A stretch of 64,000 bases of DNA, taken from Protopterus annectens (lineage: Eukaryota; Chordata; Ceratodontiformes; Protopteridae). Both the position numbers and the translations under genes were made by a program. Below are positions 11,044 through 19,904 of this stretch, one piece after another (position 1 is the stretch's first letter; every line of letters begins with the position of its first letter). Below the pieces are notes generated by a model. The model saw only the letters and a program-made list of their open reading frames with translations. It was not told the DNA's origin and did no database searches. The stretch lies in assembly GCF_019279795.1 (NCBI RefSeq), contig NC_056737.1, positions 40,553,972-40,617,971 on the forward strand, read 5' to 3'.

Positions 11044-12505
11044 CTTACCTTTCACTCCGCCTACCAAGGCTCAAAGAGAAGCACCTCTAGGCGGAAAATT
11101 ATCTCTATTCTCAAAAAATTAGCACATTATAACAAAGGACAATTGGATTCTGGACATAATAGACAGAGGTTACAGGTTCCACTTCCATACCTTACCAACG
11201 GGACAAGGCATGTCAAACCTGCCACAAAATCAAAGGGCAGAGGCACTCATAGAAGTCTCAAAGCTGTTACAAATAAAAGCAATAGAGAAGGTTCCTCCTC
11301 AGGAACAAGGCCAGGGATTTTATTCAAGACTGTTCCTTGTTCCAAGAAAAGAAAAACAATGGAGGCCTATATTGGACTTGTCCGTTCTAAATACTTTTCT
11401 CATGGTGCCAAAATTCAAGATGCTGACGTTACAGCAACTTCTTCCCATGCTGGGCAAGGGGTCTTGGCTGGTTACTCTGGACCTCAAGGAGGCATACCTG
11501 CATGTCCCTATCAGACACAGTTGCAGAAGATACCTCAGATTTCTTGCAGGAACAGAGCACTATCAATTCTCAGCATTGCCGTTTGGCTTATCTACTGCAC
11601 CCAGAGTATTCACGAAATGCCTGGCATCAGTAGTGGCACATTGCAGACTCCAGGGGATTCAAATATACCCTTACCTGGACGACTGCCTAATACAAGCAGA
11701 CAGCAAACAGACTTTGATAAAACACTTGGACTATGTCATTCAATTGCTGCAGGCTTTGGGATACACAGTCAACTTACAAAAATCAAGATTACTGCCATCC
11801 CAAGAGATTATTTTTCTAGGAGCAAAGCTGGACACACAGCTACAAATGGCTTTCTTCACAGAGGAAAAACAAGAGCATTTAACAGCTTACTTCAAAGGCC
11901 TAGTAAAATTAACCCACCTGACCGCAAGGAAGACCCTGCAGGCCCTGGGGTTCATGGCATCTTGCATTCTTCTAATCCCTCTGGCAAGACTACACATGAG
12001 AAAGCTGCAATGGTACCTAAAAAGCTTGTGGTCGCAACACAGCCACAGCCTAGAAGACATAATACCACTCATACCATGCCTGCAAAGGGAATTTTTGTGG
12101 TGGGCTCAAGCAAGTCACTTAAACGAAGGCATGCTTTTCAACAAAGCTCCAACAAATCAAACTATTACAACAGACGCCTCAGGCCATGGATGGCGGGTGC
12201 ACATGGACGGCAGATGCATTCAAGGGCAATGGACTCCCATGGAGATGCATCAGCACATAAATCAAAAGGAGATGTTGGCAGTGATACATGCAATAGAAGC
12301 CTTTGGAAAATTTCTTCAGCAAGGTCATCTGCTAATAAGGACAGACAACACCACTGTCATGTGGTACATAAACAAACAAGGGAGCACTCATTCCTACCCC
12401 CTCTGCAGACTAACAATGATTCTTTGGGAAAAGTCCCTGAAACTGAACATCTATTGCAATCCCAGTTTGTTCCGGGCAAGGACAATGTTCTGGCAGACAG
12501 GTTGA
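11042..12505 (+). pseudogene. E1 reverse transcriptase / RNase H
   Basis: A nearly open frame from about 11042 with one amber codon at 11120-11122, where sister copies have Trp. From 11210 it is open for 431 codons. RT landmarks in order are YSRLFLVPRKEK, RPILDLS, VTLDLKEAYLHVP (first catalytic Asp, ~11480), ALPFGLSTAP and YLDD (~11672-11683). RNase H landmarks are TTDASGHGW (~12170) and RTDNTTVMWYINKQG (~12340). A one-base loss near 12450-12470 throws the rest (VPGKDNVLADRLSRN) into frame 1. The enzyme would copy the element RNA into circular DNA. One stop and one frameshift make it a recent pseudogene. Confidence 0.9.
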
Positions 12506-12948
12506 GCAGAAATTTCTTGGATCCACACGAATGGATGCTACACCCACGCATTTTCTCACAAATAACATCTGCATGGGGAAGACCAGACATAGACCTCTTT
12601 GCATCTCATCTCAGTCATCACCTGGAAAGGTTCTGCACAAGGATACACCATCCTCTAGCTTGGAGAACGGATGCTCTTTAATTCAGCTGGAATGCTCTAA
12701 CAATTTATGCATTCCCTCCTCTACCTTTGCTCACCAAGGTGTTACTGAAGATCAAGGCAGAACAACCAAGAGGAATCTTGATAGCTCCAGACTGGCCAAG
12801 GCAACACTGGTATCCACTGCTACTGAGCATAACTCACACCAAACCATGGCTCTTGCCTCAATGCCCTCTGCTCCTGACTCAACACAGTTACAAGACTGTT
12901 CATCAGAACCTGCAAACCTTAAAGCTGACAGCTTGGCGAGTTCCATGA
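12482..12948 (+). pseudogene. E1 RNase H end and methyltransferase-like domain
   Basis: Continues the pol protein in frame 1: ADRLSRN, then DIDLFASHL (~12588), an in-frame TAA at 12679-12681 (Ser in sister E4), then YAFPPLPLLTKVLLKI (~12706) and APDWPRQHWYPLL (~12787). DIRS elements are known to carry a Dam-like methyltransferase-type domain between RNase H and the recombinase. The xPPLP and P-WP-Q-WYP spacing here fits that family, with Phe in place of the usual Asp or Asn before PP. Activity is unproven. Confidence 0.65.
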
Positions 12949-13931
12949 CTGAGACCCATGACTCCCTCTCCGAAAAGGTTCAGGAAATTTTGCTGGAGGC
13001 ACGCAGACCTTCCACCAGAAAAACCTATTTGGCCAAATGGAAGAGATTCACAATCTGGAATGTCAACAAGGGCCAGGATGCATCACTGATGAAAATACCT
13101 CAGATATTAGAATACTTGGCAGAAATGTTTCACAGTGGCCTCTCATACTCTTCCATCAAAATCCACGCTTCAGCTATCTCAGCACATTACAACTGTGATC
13201 CACCTGTGTTTTCGCATCCCTTGCTAAGACAGTTTCTAAGAGGCTTAAAGAATATCAAACCTCCAAGGAAACTACCAATTCCTGCATGGGACCTCAATTA
13301 CGTCTTGGAAAAATTAACTCTTCCTCCTTTTGAACCAGCAGCATCTTCAGAAATGCAATTTCTCTCTTGGAAAACGGTTTTCCTGTTGGCAGTCACCTCA
13401 GCAAGAAGAGTCTCGGAGATACAGGCCCTCATGGCAGTTCCTCCTTTTCTCATCTTTCATCAGGACAGAGTTTCCTTTAGGACCAATCCTTCATTCATGC
13501 CTAAGGTGATATCCAGAGTGTCTCTAAACCAAGCAATTCACCTGCCTACTTTCTTTCCTAACCCTCAAAATAAAGGGGAAAAGCTACTGGATACTTTAGA
13601 CATTCACAGACAACTACGCTACTACTTGGACAGAACAAAGTCCACCAGGAAGTCTGACCAACTGTTTGTAGCCTATGCTGCTGGAGAGCAAGGAAAAGCA
13701 GTCACCAAACAAACTATCTCAAAATGGATTGGACACTGCATCAGATTCTGTTACTCTTTCCATGGAAAAAGTGTGCCAGCTAATATTAGATCACACTCCA
13801 CCAGAGCTATGGCCACATCCACAGCTTTTCTAAGAGGAGTGGCTACAAAAGATATTCTAGAGGCTGCTACATGGAGCTCCGTGCATACATTTACCAAACA
13901 CTACAACCTGCCATTATACTCCAGATCCTGA
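12946..13931 (+). CDS. E1 tyrosine recombinase (YR), near-intact
   Basis: Start MTETHDSLSEKVQ at 12946. Any further upstream in this frame it overlaps pol and loses similarity to sister copies. The 328-codon frame has the YR landmarks in order: ARRPSTRKTYLAKWKRF (core-binding region), TSARRVSEIQAL (box A, catalytic Arg, ~13399), RSHSTRAMAT (HxxR, ~13790) and TKHYNL (nucleophile Tyr, ~13892). It ends at a TGA (13929-13931) where E4 has CGA, about 16 codons short of the sister proteins, which continue AGFATAVLQG. The enzyme would integrate the circular DNA intermediate. All catalytic residues are present, so only the tail is lost. Confidence 0.9.
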
Positions 13932-14019
13932 GCAGGCTTTGCTTCGGCAGTCCTGCAGGGCCTTCTAGCTACACCATCTCTTGCTTAGTCCTACCACCCC
14001 CAGCTTGGCTATGGTATTC

Positions 14020-14120
14020 AACCCATATGTCAGGACTGCAGTTGCATTCTTGAAGGACATAGTACAGTTTTGTACCTACCATAAATGTAGATGTCCGATA
14101 GATATGCAACTGCAGTCAGG
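14020..14120. repeat. E1 internal complementary region
   Basis: The left half (to GAAGGACAT) is the reverse complement of the element's left end. The right half (from GTACAGTTTTGTACC) is the reverse complement of its right end. One A separates them. This is the DIRS hallmark that lets the two ends be bridged during circle formation. Confidence 0.9.
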
Positions 14121-14292
14121 TTTTCCCTCCCTCCTACCCCTCTGTTTTTCCCTTTTGGGTCCTTTCTCCCCTTACCTATCAGCTGGGGTTACATATTATG
14201 GTGTATCTGTTTATTACTGTTGTGCATGTCTGGTTTTTCCTGTTTATCCATACACAAAATTTAGCCTTCCTTGGAGGGCACCTGGCATCTGG

Positions 14293-14502
14293 GGCAAGAA
14301 ACACTGAAGAAGATGGCGTCGGCTGATGCCTTTGTACTCCAGCCACTCTGACGTCGGGGAGGAGGCGCCATCGGCCGACGCCGGACCCAGACTTTGGAAT
14401 CTGGCCGACCGAAGGGCTGCCCGAGGCAGGACAACCCATATGTCAGGACTGCAGTTGCATATCTATCGGACATCTACATTTATGGTAGGTACAAAACTGT
14501 AC
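14293..14502 (-). repeat. E1 right inverted terminal repeat
   Basis: Inverse of 8935-9115, plus a ~30-base terminal extension (TATGGTAGGTACAAAACTGTAC region) that is absent from the left end but present in the internal complementary region. Confidence 0.9.
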
Positions 14503-15644
14503 TATTCTTCTTTTGGTTTAACAAGTTAATGATTTTGTGACTCTACTTTTTATGCGTAGGAAAATTGGTTTAATAATTTGATGATTTTGTAACTTCTCCA
14601 TTTAAGTTTAGTGCAGAGTTTTCCACTCTTTTAGCTCATGGAGTTGAATATATGACCGCAGTTGTTCAAAGTGTTTTGGAAGACTGTGAACAATTCTCCA
14701 GTAGGCTGTGTAGTGGTGACACCTAATATACGATTGCAAGTTCAGTAATACAATCGGAGCACCATAGTTGCCATTTGAAAAATCATTAAAAGGGCATTAT
14801 TTATTGTGTTTGGTTTGACGTATCTGAGGAACATCATGGCATTGTGGGCAGAGAGAAAAGTGGGTGATGACATATTTAGCATGTGCTCAAGATATTTAGC
14901 AAGTGGAGTCTAGTATTTTTTGAGCTCAAGTAGCGTAGTGAATTAATATTCAGGTGTATGTAGTTGTTAAGTTTACCTAGTGACTGTATGGGCAGTGGAA
15001 ATGCCCTGCAAGTAAAGAATTTCATTGATTTTTTTACATCCTTGAGTTCATTTAGTAGAGAGATCGTTGTGCTCTTTAAGAACATAACTGGTATGTAGTA
15101 GTCTCCAGTGATGTTATGTTTAGTAGAACTGATAGTTGTTGCTGTGTCAGCAATGTCTATTTCTGAATTGTGTTCATGGCTCTAGCTTTTAGACTCCTAA
15201 TCCCATTAGATCTTCAGCAGTGTAACAAATTACTTACTCTTCCTTTTTTGGCTTCTTTTTCAGAAGCAGCAGCACTTTTTCCAAGTTTGTGTTTCTATTG
15301 TTTCCCATGGTAGACCTTTTGCTTTAGTGGAAGTATACCATCTGGAGAAGTGATGCTGCTTATTGAAGCAGAGATTTGTCAGCACTGTATTCTAAAATTA
15401 TTTTTAAGGCCATCTATTTACATTTTGAAACCTAACCATGAAACAGGAGTTCATTTTTTTGTACTCACATGTCTGTTTTCAGTACTTTGATTTACATAGA
15501 ATGCCTTTAATAAATGCTTCCATGTGGACACACACTGTGCCTAAGTGAACCATTCACTACTTTGATTTGCATAGAATGCCTTTTATTAAATGCTTCCGTG
15601 TGGACGCACACTATGCCTAAGTGAACCATTTAAGAAACTGCGAT

Positions 15645-15880
15645 GTACACAGTTAACTAGTAGCTGAACTGCTGAGTAATACAGTTAATTAGGATGTATA
15701 GTGCTGAGTTATGCAGTTTACTGGGATGTATAATGCTGGCATGTGGTTAAGTAGGATGTGCAATGCTGAGTCATCTAGTTAAGCAGGATTTATAAGTGAT
15801 GGGTCATGCTTTTAATTGGGATGCATAGTGTTGAGGCATATAGTGAACTAGTATTTATGGTGCTGAATCATGCATTTAAC
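15645..15880. repeat. Degenerate ~32-bp minisatellite, block 2
   Basis: Duplicated counterpart of 4057-4290, with the same GTGCTGAGTYATGC / AGTTAACTAGGATGTATA units and independent small changes. Confidence 0.7.
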
Positions 15881-15917
15881 TAGAATGTTTTTCTGATTGG
15901 TATAACAGTATACTTAA

Positions 15918-15979
15918 CTTAGTTGACTATCCCGGTCAACAAATGTAAAATAAATAAATAAATAAAATAAATAAATAAA
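15918..15979 (+). mobile_element. Ultra-short LINE 3' tail insertion, 62 bp
   Basis: Flanked by perfect direct repeats ATACTTAA (15910-15917 and 15980-15987). Unit 1 has only one copy of this octamer and no insert. The insert reads GACTATCCCGGTCAACAAATG then an (AAAT)n-type tail. The same end, inverted, lies at ~62125-62195 at the edge of a longer LINE. Confidence 0.8.
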
Positions 15980-16130
15980 ATACTTAAGCACTGCTACAAA
16001 TATTAGAATTGTGCTACAGAGATGCATTATTTGCCATAAGCATTTAAAGGACAGCATGGGTTTACTTATGCATTTGGACTAAATTCTTCAGTTACATTGA
16101 TTTCACTATTTTTTTAAAACTTTGTTTCAG

Positions 16131-16216
16131 TCAAAGGATGATGTACTAAAATACAGCAGTTGTGTTGGGGTTCTAGCATTCTGCTGGCATCAGACAAAGA
16201 AGGAAACTTTGTCAAG
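16131..16216 (+). pseudogene. Damaged duplicate of the GCN2-like exon
   Basis: Copy of exon 4486-4572 from the tandem duplication. It keeps the acceptor (TTTGTTTCAG) and donor (GTATGACC) but is 86 bases long instead of 87. One T is missing in the GGGTT(T)CTA stretch, so the reading frame shifts after the Gly-Val codons. Several codons before that have also changed (for example Glu to Lys). If spliced in, it would shift the following exon out of frame, so it is probably skipped or harmful when used. Confidence 0.85.
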
Positions 16217-16859
16217 GTATGACCAAAGTTAATCTTTTATAGTATACATTTTTGCTCAGTATACTAGCCATCTGTTGTTCCACTATAGCAGTTCTTCCCA
16301 TTCTTTATCTGTATGGGCAAGAGTGTCAGTGCTGTGAGGCTGTTATCCAGTTGACTACTAATCTCTGTCCATTCTCCGAGCATGTCTAGGGTGTACATGA
16401 AATAGGCTCATACGAGGGGTGTCATGCAGTCCCTGTAGATGGCCCTGCCCCTCTTATAAGCATATACTTGCTGTTGTGTCCTTGATCTTCAACAGGATTA
16501 ATTGTTTGTGTGCCCCTGAGGTATATGTCCCCTACCTTACCCCCAGAGAGAGGCAGATAGACAGTGCATTGCATTCCTTCCACTACCAGTTTCTCCAGTC
16601 TCTGGGGTTCTTTTTGAACCTGGGTCGTAGACAAAGCTTTGTAATGTTGTGCCAAGCAGCTAGTAGCTGTATTATGGAAACCTCTACTCAGACTGAGCCC
16701 TGGCATTTGTCCACTGAATATCTTCTCCTTTTACTTGTCAGTGTTACTTAGTCATGTCATGAAATTTGTGGTGCTTTCATATCCTGACCTGAACTTAAAT
16801 TTGTAATCCCATGTCATATCCAGTATGTTTAAAAGTTGTTGTCATGTCCTCTGCTTGAC
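16217..16859. other. Intron sequence, no gene seen
   Basis: The first ~360 bases match 4573-4940 (end of unit 2). The rest is single-copy in this window. A 110-codon plus-strand frame (16419-16751) has no recognisable motif. Confidence 0.55.
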
Positions 16860-17870
16860 TGTTTGACACTTAATTGTATCTTGTGATGCTGAGTTAGGCA
16901 GATAAGCAGGTTGTGTCCTCTTAGTCAAATAGTTAAGAAAAATTAATGGTGCTGTGTTATGTAATTAACTAATAGTTGCAGTGCTGAGTGATACTGTTAA
17001 CTAGGATGTTTATTGCTGAGTCATACAATTAACAGGGGGTGCATACTGCTGTTATGTAGTTAATGATGAGTCATGTAGTTAGCCAAGGTGTATAAGTGAT
17101 GAGTCATGCATTTAACATGGGATGTGTATAGTGCTGAGTCATAGTTAACTAGTATTGATAGTGCTGAGCCATGCCGTTGACTAGAATTTATAGTGCTGAA
17201 TCATGCAATTAACTAGGGTAAATAGTGCTGAGTCATAATTTAACTTCAGTGTATAGTGCTTAGTCATGTAATTAAATGGGATTTGTAGTGAGGAGTCACG
17301 TAGTTAATCAGAATGTATAAGTTTTGCATCATGCAGTTAATGAGGATGTGTAGTGCTAAGTTGTGTAATTAACTAGTATTTATGGAACTTAGTCATGTAG
17401 TTAACCAGGATGTTTAGTGCTTAGTCTTGAGGTTAAGTGGGTTGTTCAGCATTGAGTCATGTAGTTAATGAGGATGCATAGTATTGGGTTGTGGCATCTA
17501 CTGGGATGAATACTATGTCATAGAGTTAACTAGGATTTATATTTTGAGTCCTGCAGTTACGTTGAATGCATAATGTTGAGTCATACTATTAACTGGGATT
17601 TATAGTGCCGAGTGCTTAGTCATGTGGTTAACCAGGATTTAAAGTGCTGAATCATGCAGGTAAGATTTGTAATGCTGTCATGTACTTAACTAGAATGTGA
17701 AATCTGAGTTGTGCAGTTAGCTAGGACTTGTCACTTTACTAGGATGAATTGTGCTGAGACATGCAGTTGACCTGGGTATATAGTGCTGAGCCATGCATCT
17801 AACCAGGATATGGAGAACTGTCATGTGGTTAATTAGTGGTTAATTAGGGTGTATAATTCTTAGTTATGCT
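16860..17870. repeat. Degenerate ~32-bp minisatellite, block 3 (~1 kb)
   Basis: Roughly thirty imperfect units of the type TAGTGCTGAGTCATG then (C/T)AGTTAACTAGGAT. Many units hold TGAGTCA, others variants such as TGAGCCA, TGAATCA or TTAGTCA. It is much longer than blocks 1 and 2 and lies outside the duplicated units. Confidence 0.8.
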
Positions 17871-18149
17871 GTATTTAGATATGTTTTCCATGTGCTTTTA
17901 GCTGAAGATCCACTTGCATTTTAAATAGCTTTAACTATATGTCTCTTTATACCTGTGGTTAGTTTGTGGTGTTAGTACAAGATATAACTTGTATCAATTT
18001 CCCCTTTGAAGGATGTAGATCAGTATACAGATCTGGGATTTTAGATAAAGTCTGAACTTATATTTGAAGATCATAATACAATTTTTTGTAGTCAAGCACT
18101 TAGAAAAACGGGCCACTTCTTTGGTACATTGACAGAGATGAAGAATGCC
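17871..18149. other. Intron sequence, no gene seen
   Basis: AT-rich single-copy sequence between the minisatellite and a LINE fragment. Nothing recognised. Confidence 0.5.
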
Positions 18150-18506
18150 TAACTGTTGTTTTCAAGTCTTACACAAAACCTATTTTGGAGTATAACAGTG
18201 TCTTTTGGTCATACACAGGGACTGGAAGATGTGCAAAGCAAAGTTACTAAAAGAATAGACACTGTTAAGAATTTGGACTATGAAAATAGATGTAGACAGT
18301 TAAGACCTTATTCTGTAAGTTATAGATGTGTTAGAGGGAAGTCTGTTTTAGCTTACCATGTATTTAATGAGCCAGTTTTCTAAGCTATGCTCAGTGTGGA
18401 AATATTTGCTAGTAGTAAAGTCATAGTAATGTAAATTTCTAGATGCACTGTTGTAAAACCAAAACTAAATACACATCTGTAACAAATATTATGGCTATGT
18501 TGTGGA
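18150..18506 (+). mobile_element. LINE C-terminal fragment, part 1
   Basis: The frame reads like the tail of a CR1-like LINE protein: ILEYNSVFWSYTQGLEDVQ, then LDYENRCRQL and LAYHVFN. It ends in LWNN at 18506 where the palindromic element is inserted, and continues at 19454. Confidence 0.7.
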
Positions 18507-18513
18507 ATAATAT

Positions 18514-19446
18514 AGCAATAACCGACGCTTGGGTGTGGGTAATGCTGGATTTACCCACGGTTGGCGTGGTTTGGTCACGAGGGCGAAGCCCGAGTGGCCA
18601 AACAAAGCCAACCGTGGTAAATCAGCATTACACACCCAGAAGTGGTTATTGCTATTATACAATGACATTATTTAAGAAAAAAAATAATTAATTTTCTTAA
18701 ATAATGGCATTGTATAATGCCTCCTTGCTGCCCTTCCGCAGCTGTCTAGTATTCTGCGGCAGTTCTGATATACTGCGCATGCGTATGCCTACGCAGTACA
18801 TCAGAGCTGTGGGCAAAAGCAACAGAGAAAGCAAGATCTCTGTTGCTTTTTACTGTTTCGCTATGTTAAATGGGTTTAACATAGCGAGACAGCTTTAAAA
18901 ATGCAACGGAGACATTGCTTATTTTAAAGCTGTCTCGCTATATTAAACCCATTTAACATAGCCAGACAGTTTTGAAAAAAGCAACGGAGAAAGCAAGATC
19001 TCCGTTGCTTTTTACAAACTGTTTCGCTATGTTAAATGGGTTTAAAATAGCGAGACAGCTTTAAAATAAGCAACGGAGATCTCCGTTGCTTATTTTAAAG
19101 CTGTCTCGCTATGTTAAACCCATTTAACATAGCGAGACAGGTTTTAAAAAAAAGCAACGGAGAAAGCAAGATCTCCGTTGCTTTTTAAAACACTGTCTCG
19201 CTATGTTAAAGTTGTTTAACATAGCAAGACAGCTTTAAAAAAAGCAACGGAAATCTCCGTTGCTTTTTTAAAACCTGTCTCGCTGTTAAACTCCTTTAAC
19301 ATAGCGAGACAGTGTTTTAAAAAAGACTTATACTAATGGAAAAAGTCCAGGCGACCAGACCTTTTTCCATTAGTATAAGTCTATTTACAACGTGCACGCT
19401 GACCAATCAGCATGCACGTTTTGGAATATTAATGGGGGGTCATGGT
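18514..19446. mobile_element. Chain-of-palindromes (foldback-like) element, 933 bp
   Basis: The segment is flanked by ATAATAT on both sides (18507-18513 and 19447-19453), and removing it restores a LINE reading frame (WNNIPVYIC), so it is an insertion. Almost its whole length consists of hairpins: a long terminal hairpin (18514-18655); a second at ~18656-18720; a third at ~18738-18812; an array of two alternating palindromes at ~18815-19315; a 21-bp perfect stem at 19327-19382 (GACTTATACTAATGGAAAAAG); and a last one at 19388-19421. It has no coding capacity. It would be a non-autonomous DNA transposon of unknown superfamily. Its ends AGCAATAACC and GGTCATGGT are weakly inverted. Confidence 0.8.
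18815..19315. repeat. Array of two alternating palindromes
   Basis: Six copies of GCAACGGAGATCTCCGTTGC (some with a short AAGCA insert) alternate with six copies of a ~40-bp palindrome that begins CTGTCTCGCTATGTTAAA and ends TTTAACATAGCGAGACAG. The period is about 85 bp. The 5-base centre of the longer palindrome alternates between ATGGG and CCCAT, so successive units are in opposite orientation and larger palindromes arise. Confidence 0.9.
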
Positions 19447-19453
19447 ATAATAT

Positions 19454-19600
19454 TCCTGTTTATATTTGTTTGGCTAATAACCTGAAAGCTTTTAAGAAAT
19501 CCTTCAATAATTGGATGGAGGATAGAGTATATGAACCATATTTGAAGGAATCTGTGTTCCTTGTTGACCTCTAGGCCTGAACACTGTATTATTGCTTTTG
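19454..19600 (+). mobile_element. LINE C-terminal fragment, part 2
   Basis: Resumes the interrupted LINE frame: IPVYICLANNLKAFKK, then FNNWMEDR-YEPYLKE, with a stop at 19572-19574. This is the typical C-terminal end of CR1-like LINE proteins, followed by probable 3' UTR. Confidence 0.7.
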
Positions 19601-19904
19601 AACTTATATTTACTGAGTGTACCAGCAAGCATTACAAGGCACCTGTCCACATGAGCTTCTTGTAGTATCACTTCTTGTGTATTGACTGCATGTTCTTGTT
19701 GCCTGCTTTGTAATGTCTGTAACTTTGACATGGACAGATGCCTTTGTAATATCCTGGCAGTGACATTTGCTTTAATCTCTGCTGTCGCTGCTGCATTCTA
19801 TGTACATTTTCAGTAAACCTTAACCTGTTTGCAAGATCCTGCAGAATGTTTGTAGCATCAATACATGTGAGACTGTCTTCCCTACCAGGGATTGTTATCA
19901 GAAT
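19601..19904. other. No gene seen; possible LINE 3' untranslated region
   Basis: Follows directly on the LINE stop codon. No motif recognised. Confidence 0.4.

Larger units (their letters stand above)
8935..14502 (+). mobile_element. Complete DIRS-type YR retrotransposon E1
   Basis: A 5.57 kb element with the full DIRS plan: left ITR (8935-9115), gag-like region, RT/RNase H, methyltransferase-like domain, tyrosine recombinase, internal complementary region (14020-14120) and inverted right ITR (14293-14502). It starts ATGTCCTTC and ends AAAACTGTAC. The right end extends about 30 bases beyond what the left end carries. The unoccupied site is visible in duplication unit 1 at ~2971-2985. No target-site duplication is seen, as expected for recombinase-mediated insertion. 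Gag and pol are broken, while the recombinase is nearly intact. It belongs to the same subfamily as E4. Confidence 0.95.
14503..16130. other. Intron block, unit 2 copy, upstream of exon copy
   Basis: Matches ~2985-4485. It contains minisatellite block 2 (15645-15880), a local tandem repeat of ~75 bp (15483-15630, single in unit 1) and a short LINE tail. No gene. Confidence 0.65.
4951..16575 (+). repeat. Tandem duplication unit 2 (expanded by insertions)
   Basis: Same order of blocks as unit 1 (~630-4950). It was lengthened by a CR1-like LINE (5447-7473), DIRS element E1 (8935-14502), a 62-bp LINE tail (15918-15979) and a local ~75-bp tandem repeat (15483-15630). Removing these leaves about 4 kb, close to unit 1. 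Its exon copy (16131-16216) is one base short. Confidence 0.85.

Noticed and set aside
16422-16751. Overlapping ORFs of ~100 codons at the end of duplication unit 2
   Set aside because: Unit 1 does not keep the frame, and neither peptide has a motif.
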